From Verticillium longisporum (lineage: Eukaryota; Ascomycota; Sordariomycetes; Glomerellales; Plectosphaerellaceae), in contig JAETXT010000008.1 in the NCBI GenBank assembly GCA_019188255.1, positions 4,030,001 through 4,094,000 of the forward strand: a stretch of 64,000 bases of DNA, in the 5' to 3' direction. The notes beneath the pieces are model-generated. The model ran no database searches. It was not told where the DNA came from and saw only the letters and a list, made by a program, of their open reading frames with translations. The position numbers and the translations under genes were made by a program. This document shows positions 46,162 through 56,892 of the stretch, piece by piece; within the stretch, counting starts at the first letter, position 1, and every line of letters starts with the position of its first letter.

Positions 46162-46769
46162 TTATTTCTTGCCCTTGGTACCTGTAGCGGTGATCTTGCC
46201 AGTGGTCATGAGATCACCGATGTACTTCTGAAGGAACTTGTTGTTGTTGTCCAGCTTGTCGTGCTCCTCTCGTACGGCCTCGATGCGGTGGAAGATGGTG
46301 AGGAGGGATTCCTGTAGTGCCTTGGCATGCCTGTCGAAAGGGGAGGGGGGAAAGGGTCAGCATGGCAATTCGTTCGATGGCAATTCGTTCGAGGCTTTCC
46401 ATGTGTACCATGGTGCGTTGTTGTGAAGGGTATGGCCTACCTCTTGAGTTCCTCTCTGGCTTCCCTTCCGAGGGCCTCGATGTCCTCGCTCGTTCTTCTC
46501 GGGCTCATTGCGCGCACATCGTCGGGGCCGAAGGACTGTTCGATGGGACCGACGGCGGAGCTGTCGCGGGGGACCACGAGGGGACCGCTGGACTGTCGAC
46601 TGGGGAGGCGTGGGCGGACTGGTCTCGGAGCATGAATGTGGTGTCCCTCATGATCATTGTCGACAGACGACGAAGACGAGGAGCTCGACGAGGAGCGCTC
46701 GATACGGGAAGGATGGATCATACTCTCACCGTTGTCGCCGTGCTGCTGATCCACATCCATGGGGTCCAT
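46162..46769 (-). CDS. Short coiled-coil protein (SCOC-like)
   Basis: Exons 46769-46441 and 46330-46162 encode 165 residues. The first half is disordered: a serine run (SSSSSSSSSS), a proline/arginine segment (PRPVRPRLPSR), and MSPRRTSEDIEALGREAREELKR, which starts a helix. The second exon continues it as HAKALQESLLTIFHRIEAVREEHDKLDNNNKFLQKYIGDLM, a heptad pattern matching the short coiled-coil (SCOCO, PF10224) family. In animals SCOC is a Golgi/trans-Golgi protein that binds Arl1-type GTPases and affects autophagy; in fungi the role is little studied. The start at 46769 (MDPMDVDQQ) is preferred over an upstream in-frame ATG at 46967, whose extension is low-complexity. Confidence 0.82.
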
Positions 46770-49120
46770 GGTGCTCAAGACGGCAGCAGTGCTTCTCTGA
46801 AGGCGGAATGTGGAAAGGGTAGAGAAGGTCGAGGTTCGACAGAGCGACGAAGGGTGATTGATAGAGCCTTGGATGGGACGAAGGGTTCGTTCTTCTTGAA
46901 TACGTGTTTGACAGGTAGAGGTGTGTGAGGGTTGCCGCGGTACCGGGTCGAGGTTTTGCGTTTGCAAAAATATGTAGTGTAGGTGGTAACGTGGGTGGTA
47001 TCGTGGGTGTGGTAGCGGGCTGATGAGGTTGGTGTTGTGAGTGGTTGGAGGGTGGGTAGCGGACGGAGGTTAGGTAGGTAGGTTAGGTAGGCGCAGGACG
47101 CAGGAAGGGTCGAAGTGACGGGGAAATCAGGGGCGTCTGCGCGTATAAGGTTGGGATTTCGATCGGTGGGCGGTGCGAGGCCAAAGTTGCGTCAAGATGG
47201 TTTTGCCACCGATTCGAGCGACTAGAAAGAAGTCGGAACGAGAAGAAAGTGACGGTGACTCGACACGACAAGACACGGGGAAGGGGGAAAAAGAACTCGG
47301 GTGACGAAGGTGGGAAAAGGCAGAGGAGGGTGGTGTGCAGCAGCAGCAGCAGAGGCAGAGAGGCCAGGGTGCCAGGATGCCAGATGCCAGGGTGCCAGGG
47401 TCCCCGTCCGACCAGATGGGATGGGGGTGGAGACGGTCTTTCGTCGTAGTGCCTGCGTGGGAGGGATTCGGTGGCAGGACGGTCAGGTCAAGACAGGAAA
47501 GGCTGGGTGGGAAGAGGGGTGGGGTAGAGGAAGGCAAGTTGGGCAGGCGGGCAACTAGGTGGACAGATGGACAGGCAGGTGGGTTTCTCTGGGGGGGTTG
47601 TCCGCGTTAGAAAAGGGAGTAGCGGCAGCGGGTAGGTAAGCCTCAAAAAATTTAAGGGTCCAAAAGCCCGCAAGAGGGCAAAGCAAGGGGGGGAAAGTCG
47701 ATGGATGATCAGGAAACCAGGAGACCGGACGAAACAAGCAGACCCTGCGGAGCCCAGTATTGGGCACCAGCTAAGGCAGGGTATCGACGCACGCAAGCAG
47801 GTGACTGATCATGAACTGCCCGGATGGAGCAAGAAAAAGTAAGAGACAGGAGGGAAGGGCGGCAAAGTAGGCAAAATGGGTCCCAAGGAACAAGCAGGGC
47901 ATGAACAAGCACGACGATGCTGACGAGAAACGAAGGACGGAGGATCCTCTGGAAAGAGCCGGTGTTGACTTGTTGAGGCTTTAGAAGGGGCAGGGGTAGC
48001 CAACAGCAACATATTGCGGAGACCTGTGGCTGGCGGGTGCTAATCCGTCCAAGGAAGACTGTATGTATCACCAGCAAGTACGATTGAGAGGGCAAGGGCC
48101 GAAGTAGGTGATGGATAATTCGCTGGGAAGGGTCCGCTGTTTGACGCCCCTTGCCACCAAATGAGGGCCAAGAGAGCGACGTCTCCACCCTGTGGGCAAG
48201 TGGGCGGGTGGGGATTGGTAAGTACTGGATGACCCAAGCAAAGCAAGGCAAGCACACCCGAGCCAGTATACAGTACAGTAGCAAGAGTTGTACATGTAGG
48301 TAGGCCAGTGCTCACAAGGCAGAGGCCAAACACACACCAGACAGGGAGAAGTAGGACCACCCAACATCATGGCGGTGATCAGCGCCGCCGGACGTATGAC
48401 ATTACAGCGAGCAGCGGTTCGGAGTAGCGATCTGCTCTTTCCAGCGGCAGTACGGCTATCGATCGTCGGTTCTCGTGCTCGACGTTGAAGCAACGCTTGG
48501 CAGAGAGGGAGGGGACCCCGTCTTGGAACTCGGGAAACGGGACAAGAAACAAGACAAGAAAATGGGATGGGCAAGCTTTGGCAAGCAACGCAACTGAAGG
48601 TCCTGCGGCCTGCGAAGTGCGGAGCAGGAGGCGAGGTCCATTGCCTCTCTGTGGAGCCAACACGATGTTTCTCAGTAACCGATGCCATTTTGTGTTCGTC
48701 GTGGGACCCCGCTCTCTCTTCTCTCGGGAAGAGGCAAAGTCCTAGCTTGCGTGTGCCGTTTGCCTCAATATCGGGCTCGCCAGGGCCGCGCAAGGCACGG
48801 TAGGGTTTGTTCCAGCATTTTAGTGGTCTCGTGGTCCCAGCAATTGCCTCTCACTCGGTGAGAGGGGGGGCGCGCGCGCGCAAGCGCAAGCTTGTCAGCA
48901 GAGAGGAGGCATATGATATGGCAGATGGCCCAACGAGGGACTTCGGCGCCGAACCTGCACCATTGGCTCAAGGGACCCCTTGGCTCACACGTTCCTGTAG
49001 GCGGCGCATGCACAAGTTTGATGCGGCCTGCAGACGACGCCTGCACTTACACTTGTCCTGTCGTAGCTCGCAGTCCCTCTCAGCTCGTCCGGGTACAGGC
49101 ACATGAGCATACTACTTGTA

Positions 49121-49148
49121 GGTACCTAGGTACCTAGGTACCCAGGTA
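49121..49148. repeat. GGTACCTA tandem repeat
   Basis: Three 8-bp units (GGTACCTA twice, then GGTACCCA) followed by GGTAG. Each unit contains the palindrome GGTACC. Confidence 0.8.
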
Positions 49149-49544
49149 GATGAAATTACATCAACAGTCAGGGGCCGTCAGTCCGGCGGTCAACACCAGC
49201 AAAAACCCTGCCGAGAGCTGAGCCGAGCAAACAACAGACGACCGCGCAAACTTAAACGTTTGACTGAAAGAGGACAAATGGCAGCAGCTTCATCTGGCGC
49301 GGCGCGGCACCTCCATTCCTTGCAGGCGAACGAATCAACGGCATCAAGCATCAGAGACAGCAAGAAAAACTAACCAATGCTCCCAAGTCCGAGGGCCGCG
49401 TGATTGGAGAACCGGCAGCTTGGCGATGTCCACCGCGCCGATACGTACTCCAGGTGCTGAATCAAACGGCGAGGGACACTTGCAAGGTTGGCGAGTAAGG
49501 TTGCCAGAGGAGACGAATGGGGCACTCCTTCACTCTGAACCCAG

Positions 49545-49612
49545 GGGGGGGGGGGGGGGGGGTTGAGGACGGGGATGAAAGTGACAGGGAAGGACGCTCT
49601 CCCCCCCCCCCG
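49545..49612. repeat. Poly-G run followed by poly-C run
   Basis: About 18 consecutive G at 49545-49562 and about 11 C at 49602-49612, separated by about 40 nt. The two runs can pair as a hairpin, and the G run could form a quadruplex. Confidence 0.75.
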
Positions 49613-50248
49613 AGGCAGCCTTGGTGATCGGCAACGCAGTGACGACATGGGCGTTCCTGTCGATTGGTTGAAGCGAGCAGCCAACAGCGCGTGGCAGGTG
49701 GTCCCCATTATGCCGAGCCCTGGCTGGCGGGTCTCCTGCTGGGCAGAACAGATGCACGGAGCGACTGATAGAGTTGCAATTGCGACCACCGACGGCAGGA
49801 TTCAGCCGACGAGCGTGTACATGTACCAAGAATTCCCAAGTCGCGCCACACTTTTCATCGTGTTCATGCCATTTTAGCCTCGTTTCCCTTCCTGAAGCGT
49901 ATGTGCCGGACAGTTTTCTCTGCCCCTTCTGTTCATGCTTTGTCGATACCTGCCTCTTTCCCTCCGACAGCCTCCCGTTTCTGAAGCCCTCTGACGAAGC
50001 TGGCACCTACTCAGTGAGTCTCAACTGAAGGAGAAAGCGGGTGCGAATTTGTCTGGGGGGGAACTGAACCTGACACACCGAAGCCCGCGAGACGGAAGGT
50101 GGGATACTACGTGATGTCATTGATCGTCCTCCGAGTTCCACCGTTGGCCACTGGTATTTGAGCCGTGCGTTGTGGTTGTGGCTCGTCAGCCCTGGAAGGA
50201 AAGGCCGTTTCGCGACGGGTCAACTGTGCGAGGACTGTGCTGGAAGCT

Positions 50249-50302
50249 GATGAGCTGCAGGAGCTGGAAGAGCTGCAAAAGCTGCAGGAGCTACTGGAGC
50301 TG
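50249..50302 (+). repeat. GAGCTGCA-type imperfect tandem repeat
   Basis: Imperfect 9-12 nt units give a short Leu/Glu/Gln-rich open frame (ELQELEELQKLQELLEL). The surrounding frame is short and lacks other support, so it is listed as a repeat, not a gene. Confidence 0.6.
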
Positions 50303-53300
50303 CCATGTCTGCCTGCCTGCACTGGAAGGTGTCATGGATATCCTCCTTGCATCCCTTCATAACAGTGTGCATAATGCTCGTCACGCACATGTTCCGGTTT
50401 TTTTTCCGTCCTCTGAAGCTCCGTACCGTGAACGCCCTCATCGTTCGAACACTGTCATTCAACTCATCGTCGCTCTGTCAGTTTTGCTGACTTGTCAGTT
50501 GCCCAACAGGGACCCGAAACACGACAACGGTTCCCTCCTCTATTCGCCGTCGTCTCGTAGGGTCGCGTCTCAACGCCTCCGACTCCGAAGCGTGTTGCGT
50601 TGACGATGGGTTGGGATCGCCCTCACTCCGATTTTCTGACTGGATGCCGCGTATGCCTTTCCCCCCCTCACCGCAACACGCTGACCGCGCGGCCACTGCT
50701 CGACAGAACAACATTGTCACGGCCATTCCTCCGTAACACCTCAGAGTAGCTGCCCAAGCGCCAGCACTCTCCCTCCCGAGCCTCGCCTCATTGACGACCA
50801 AGAAAATGCTGGTTGCCTACGATCCTTCATCCATCAACATGTCGGTCAGGTGTCCAGGCGCTCACACTGGCATATGTGGATGATCCTTCGAGGGTACAAA
50901 CTCATTGACAGGATGCGAATGAAAATGTCGATTGCTGGTAACACACCAGCAATATCACATCTTTCTCATCACGCTGCCGTCTTCACCAAATGCCATGCCC
51001 CTCGTGTGCGACAGACAGACACAGACTCCACACCTCCTGTCAGAAAGGGACCCTTGCTTCTGCCGAGTCGTTGTTCAGCCTACCATGGTGGTTGAATTCT
51101 CGCGCAGCTAAAAGTCAGGCCAGTGTCCAACGAAACTCGAAACCGGTTTTCTTGGTTACCTTGAAGTGACTTTGCTTCAAGATCAGCGGCACCCGCCTCC
51201 GAGACTGTGATCGACACTGGAAGGGGACATTAGTACCCCATCGTCTTAGTCTTTGACCATAAAACCTTGAAGAGGAACGAAAATGAACTGGTCCACCTCC
51301 TCGACCGGACCGCCGAGATCGCGAAGAGTAGCTGCTCCGCCTGCCGAGTCATCCCGCCGAGGCGTCGCCGTGTCACCACTCACATCTCCTGCTCATTTCC
51401 TTGCCCATTGCCCCGGCGCCCCGGGATAAGCACATGTCACGTCGATCTTCGAGAAGTACAGCGCCCATCTCTTCAAATGGTTAAGTGGACGGGAGAGGGA
51501 TAAAGAATTGTCGGACGATCACGGACTATGATTTTCCTGGCCTGCTGTCCAATCCAGTTCCAGGGCCACCGGTCAGAGTGACTGCTTGTGAGGTTCACCG
51601 AGTGCACGTCATCATCCCGAGTGCTTCTGGAAATGCAGCTGTTGGAGGGCACTAAATGATCTCCCTCTTGCGAAACTTCTATGGGGTATTCCATTGGATT
51701 GAGAATTCACCAACAGCACTAACCACATCGTCACTCTAGCGGTGGAACGCGGCCGTACATCATATCCGCGATGACGCCCCTTGCTTTCTTTTCTGTCCTC
51801 CACCAGTGTGCGAACGTTGGATGGAAGGACCCTTTCTTCCACTAGGGCTCGACAAAGCCTCAAGTTGCAATGTCGTCCCATGTCTCACGACTTCTACTTT
51901 CTCATACTTTTCACATGAAGCTCCAGCGAGTGCAGTCCTGTGGCTTATCCTCTCCTTCTTTGGAAAGACAGCCAATCACTCCATTCGCTAGTGAGACAGG
52001 GCATCGCAGCCAAGCCGATGGGAAATCCACACTCGGTCCCGTGATGCCGTTTACCAAGGCCAAGCACAGTGGTGGGAGATTGAACTCCCGAGACGTCTCT
52101 TCTAGCCTCTTGAATCATCACTTACTTGTGCCCTCTACGGCGTCACTTGCTTCGTCAGCTTCCTGCGTGCTGACCGCGCCCGAACCTGCGAATGGGCTTA
52201 TCCAGCAGGGGACAGTTGTTGCCATTAACATATCTGGCTGTCAGCTAATACGACCATTTAGCTGTCCAGCACTTTTTTCCTGCAGTAACCTGTTCAGCCT
52301 CAGGAGCTATGAGCCATTGGCGCCGGGCCCGGCATCCCGTCTCGGGGTTCGCGAAGCGAGGGCGTCGGCGGCTAGGTGAAAGCTGGCCTCGTAGTGGTCT
52401 GGTTCATCTAGCCTTTTGACTTGTCTCATTTTGGCCTTTCTCCCTCAGTCTTCCCTCCACGCCTTCCAAACCAATACTAGCGCATGCGCCAGGCCCAGTT
52501 CTCCTCGCCCGTGAGATTTTAGGGCACTGGCGCCACGTGGTAGGGACTTGCTGTGAAGTAAAGCGCGGCCGCGACAGTTGGCTTCCGCCATGGCCAAGCA
52601 CGCTAGGTGCTATGGGCTTGCTGTCGATGCATGCATGAGAATAGCAGGCTAGTGAAATGCCTGGGAGCAAATGTTCCTTTCCACTCGTCTCTGGGTGTGC
52701 TCGCCGGAGCGCGGTTCGGTTATGTTTCTCAAGCCATGAGGCTGCTCATGCAAGACACGTTCTGCCGTATTCATGGAACAAAAGCTTGCATGCCAGCCAC
52801 GACGACGGCTCATCTGCGAAGAGTGGCGTCAGGGTTGAGCGAACGCGGCATAGCCTGAGTATCGCCATAGCCATCGTCGCTGACGTCGCATCCCGGGCTG
52901 CATCAGATGGCTTCGAAGCGAGTGAAAAGTGAGGAATGTGTCGCCTGCACGACGGCACACCTCTTCTCAGGTACGTTGCACAAAACAGAGACTTGGCGTC
53001 AGGCTGCCCCCAGCCACTTTCGTTTGGGGGCTTGTTTTCATGGGTGAGAATTGACAAATTTCAAATTTTAGATCTCGATCGCGATTTCAATCCCAATCGT
53101 AACACAACATCCCCGCACACCCACCCTCGCCTACTGTTTGGTCTTGAACTCAATCTCGCAGAAAAATGCATGTGCTCTGAATGTGGCAACTATTGAAACG
53201 GGTGCATGTGTCTGCGCATTTGTCTTAATTGAGTGTCGAGAAAAGAACGTGCTTACTGCTTTCGGAGCACATGAATTCTGGAAGCTCACTTGTGGGTTGC

Positions 53301-53639
53301 CAATACATCTACTTCTGACACAGATGCTGGAGTATGGGCAGTAGTAGCGACTTCGTCACTGCCCATGGTGAACCGGATGCTGATCCGTGTTCTACCCACG
53401 TCATGGTAATCTCATGCCGCCATCGCTTGCTATGGGCACGTTGTTGATGTCTGGTCAACGCCTCATTCCCCGGAGCCTCATCTCACGGCTCCGAATGCCG
53501 GTCATCACGCAGACAGCTCATAGTGACAACAAACCCGAGGGTTACATGTACTGTACTTGCGGAACATGTGTGTAACGATATCCCAAATCCCCTCCGCCAT
53601 CGCCTGAAGGTCCATGTATCTATCTTTATCATTTCGTCT

Positions 53640-54535
53640 GCCACTTTCGACAGACACATCCAGGCTCGCTACCAGGCAAGTTTGGCCTCCGAGGCAAACC
53701 TGATCCCTGTCCATGTCCAAGATGCCGCGCCCGGCTTGCCGTCGCCGAGCCGAAGAGGACTCGCTGAAGGAACGACTTTGCCTTCTCATAGCACCACAAC
53801 ATACTGGTCATCATAGCGACGCTGCTGTGGTGATCCATCGCATCCAACCGGCCAAAGTCCTCGAAGACATAAGTCGCGCCGTGGCTCAGTAGCAGCTGCA
53901 ACATGTTGAAAGCAGCATGGCGCCAGCCCATATAGTCTGCCCAAGGATTGTGCGGAGGATGGTCTCCTTGGACTCTGGCCACTTATTGGGTTCTGCGCCA
54001 TGCCGAAGCAAGATCTCCACCGCCCCGATTCCATTGCTTTCGCGGCCCCTTGAAGTGACGTTGAGTCCATGTCGACTGAACAAAGGCCTTTATGTAGCAC
54101 AGCGCTCGCGTCAACGTTTTCGTCCTTCACCATGAGCAGCTCCATCAGCTCGTCACGTTCCCTCCGCCGTTCCTCGACATTGACCGAGGGCTGTCCGCGC
54201 GTAGCATAGGGCGATCAAACCTTGTCGTCGTTTCCTACAACACATAATATGTAGAGGTCGTTCATGAGGCTGTAGTACTTACGGCGCGAAGCGCGGGTTA
54301 GGGAGGCAATGTCCGTGAAACCATATACGAACCCGTAACTCTTGCCGCGGACTGGAGCAATCTACGGGAGATCTCTATCTGTCTCATTCCGACAGATATA
54401 TGCTTCTTCTTCGAGGAAAAATGTGATCATGGAGAGGAAAAGGTCCTGACCACATTCACGTCGATCTGAGAGTAATTAATCCGCTATGATGTACAGGATA
54501 TCGTCTGGGAGAATATTCAGATTGCTCGAAGGCAT
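53640..54535 (-). pseudogene. F-box/ankyrin-repeat gene relic
   Basis: The reverse strand starts MPSSNLNILPDDILYIIAD at 54535, a typical F-box opening (LPDDILYIIA), then meets a TAA stop and a degenerate stretch with a TAG stop. It resumes as FTDIASLTRASRRKYYSLMND, the second half of a fungal F-box. Further on, pieces in three frames resemble ankyrin repeats: ELMELLMVKDENVDASAV, GIGAVEILLRHGAEPNKW and AAFNMLQLLLSHGATYVFED. Such F-box plus ankyrin proteins form large, fast-changing families in Sordariomycetes. Stops and at least two frameshifts show it is not functional. The end is set where the last recognisable segment fades. Confidence 0.6.
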
Positions 54536-54828
54536 CGTGGTGGTCTGTCACCAGATGTTCTCACCGCTTCAGCTTTAGCGAATCTACGAAGGGCTGTGTG
54601 TGATCAACAAGGACAGGAGACAACGGCTGCGTTGTTATCTTGCCGACGGGCCTTTTCATTGATTTTCGGTTGATGAGACGTACATCACGTTCAGAATTCG
54701 CAAATCGGAGGTAATAACATAGGTTATGCCTGGGTAGGCAGAAGCTAACTAATATGGTGCACCTTTTCATTTCTCCAAATAGCCACATGGCATCGTGAAA
54801 AAAACAAAGAATACCCTTGCGACCACAC

Positions 54829-55742
54829 TCAAACATGGGGTTCATTACCTGAGGTACCGTTCGTGGGTGCCAGGTTGCCGTGATGACCTCCATGGTGCAC
54901 TCTGTCGTCGCTTCGCTTGGCCGTGCCTGGCTCGCGAATGTGCAGGCCTAAAGCCGCCGGGTCGATGTTGCGGTGGCCCAAGAGGAGCAGAAAGCCGAAG
55001 ACGGGCTTGGCGATCACGTCGAGGATGCCGTAGAAGATGGCCTCGGAGTCAGGGTGGATCACGTTGCCGCCCTCGCTTAGCCCCCAGGCAATGGGGTAGA
55101 GGAACCAGAGGAAAATGGTGAGGACACCGCAGCGGGTGTAGGTGGTCGAGATGGAGCCGCCGAGGGCGTTGGCGTGGTGGCGGCCGTCGAAGACGAGGGC
55201 GTAGACGACGTAGAAGAAGGCAAACATGCCAAAGACCCAGTAGCCCCATTTGTAGGAGGAGCTGACAAGGGAGCCGACGAGACCGCATACAATCATGATC
55301 CAGTCGGCTAGGATGACGACAAGAATGGTTGGCCAGGGAGGCCGGCGGTGAGGCAGAGATCGAGGAGCAGGAGCGGAGTCGTGATGAACCAGTCGATGTA
55401 GCGAACGTAGAAAATCTCACGCGTGCCCGCGGCGCTCACTGAATGATCGGAGCGCTCAAACTCAACTTGGATGGGCGTCTGACCGAGATTGGAGCCCATG
55501 GAGAAATAGGCAATGCAGGCGACCAGGGTGATGCTGGCCGCGATGTAGTGAAAGAGGCGATGGGTTTGACGCTTCCGACTTGCCATGACCAGGAATGCTA
55601 TCGTCGAAGCTCCCATGATGGCGCAGACTGTGTAATACCAGTCAGATGCGCGAACGGAGATGGCCAAGTCGGCTTGCTGGCCGACGCCGCTGTTATCGCT
55701 GAGAGCTTGGTTTCCCCCCATTGTGAGATGTTCCAAGGCCAA
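54829..55742 (-). CDS. carO: Microbial rhodopsin, proton-pump type (CarO-like), one apparent frameshift
   Basis: The single-exon reading gives about 304 residues once one base is restored. Seven hydrophobic helices are visible. Helix C reads RYIDWFITTPLLLLDL, which aligns with bacteriorhodopsin Arg82, Asp85 (acceptor), Trp86, Thr89/90 and Asp96 (donor). Both carboxylates are present, so a proton pump is predicted and not a sensory opsin lacking the donor. Helix G reads GILDVIAKPVFGFLLLLG, with the retinal-binding lysine. CarO of Fusarium is about this length. At about 55335 the frame breaks after AGLPG: one extra T (CCTTGGCCAACC in the coding strand) would give the conserved GLPWPT turn and join the two halves, so a sequencing loss is likely. 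The divergent neighbour carX would supply retinal. An alternative start is at 55721. Confidence 0.9.
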
Positions 55743-56892
55743 TGTGCAAATCTCTAATGATGATCAGAAAAGTCGAATAGATATGGTACTTGTTGGCTGG
55801 CAGGGCGATGTGCAGTGACTGATGCCGAGGAGTTCGAAGTGAGCAGGTTCTTGAACATATAGTCGCTGAAGGTATACTAGCTAGAGTAGTATGACCTCAT
55901 GGTTTTTGATATTTTATCGCGATAGCAACCAATACGCATGTCTGCCGTACTTTGACTAATCTTTTGGTGCAGCTCCAGGGTCGCAAATGCTCCGATATGA
56001 CTTCGGGCTGACGTGGTGACGTGGTGATGTGGTGACCATGGAACGATCTCATCAATGGTGCTTCAAGCTCTCACTACTGATGCAAACCTTTTACTCAATC
56101 ATCAGTCAACTTGCTGGCAATACCGAACCCCCGATGGCTGTTGCCCACATTCGTTACGGGCGCATTGGCCAGAAGTGTTACTGAGGGTCATGAGTAACAA
56201 CGTGATGGGCGAGACGCTCCAATGACTACGTGATGAGCCAAGACGACTCACGATGCAGTAGAGATTTCAAGATCTTCCCGACGGCATTGAATTTCGACTG
56301 ATTGTGGCAGCCGTGTCGATGCCATTGACGGTGGTCGATGAAGTCACCATTCGTCCGGCCGTTGCTCCGGGAGGGTCCACTCGGCAACTCCGTGCCGGTC
56401 TGTCAACCATCTAAGCTCACCCTTAGCTCCGGTAGTGGGCTGAATGACCAAGATCCTTGCATCACCGTTTTTGCAAGTGCCGTCATGGGATTCACAATCG
56501 TGCCAAATTGCAATGTTCTGTCATAAAATCTAATAGGCAGCCTTGCTGTGCCCTGGAAAGGCGTTTACCTCATCATCGGTAATGGCGGCATCGGTGCGCA
56601 AAGGACAAGGGTCTTTCGTCATGACGACGTTTTTCAACCCCGGGGATGCTGTCGATCGAAGAGCCTGGAAGATTGCGACTTACCTAAGAAATCCGATGCC
56701 GAGGCAAGCTGCAATTTGGTTGTTAGCTTGATCTTTTTGTGTCTTAGTAGGTCGTGGGTATCTGGGTCCGGGGTGCCCTTTTCAGAGCTTCTAGTCAAGG
56801 AATCGCAAATCATCACCAATGGTTGTTCTTCTGTAAAGAACAACAAGTTGATTGCTGTCTCAGCCTCGGGTACTCATACAACTGCCGAAAAT
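55743..56892. promoter_or_regulatory. Divergent promoter region of opsin and carotenoid oxygenase
   Basis: About 1.15 kb separates the two divergent starts. Three tandem 8-bp units (TGACGTGG, TGACGTGG, TGATGTGG) lie at 56009-56032; TGACGT is the core of CRE/ATF-type bZIP sites. The frame of carX exon 1 stays open to an ATG at 56548, so part of the right half could be coding, but that extension shows no conserved sequence. Confidence 0.5.
56009..56032. repeat. Three tandem TGACGTGG units (CRE-like)
   Basis: Direct 8-bp repeats with one substitution in the third unit, lying between opsin and carX, about 267 bp from the opsin start. A bZIP-binding role is inferred from the TGACGT core. Confidence 0.55.

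Larger units (their letters stand above)
46770..53639. other. Nearly 7 kb without a recognisable gene
   Basis: Both strands were read for protein motifs, and open frames of 60-240 codons gave none. Visible sequence features are CAG repeats and CCAGGATG-type repeats at 47338-47400, GGTACCTA repeats at 49121-49148, poly-G and poly-C runs at 49548-49610, and a GAGCTGCA-type repeat at about 50249-50302. Composition changes from G/A-rich (47-48.5 kb) to more balanced sequence (51-53 kb). A noncoding RNA cannot be excluded. Confidence 0.5.

Noticed and set aside
47068..47095. TTAGG-like repeats (ggttaggtaggtaggttagg)
   Set aside because: Not a TTAGGG array; too short and irregular to be telomeric.
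48068..48793. 241-codon minus-strand frame in the gene-free block
   Set aside because: No domain, biased composition, no splice partners.
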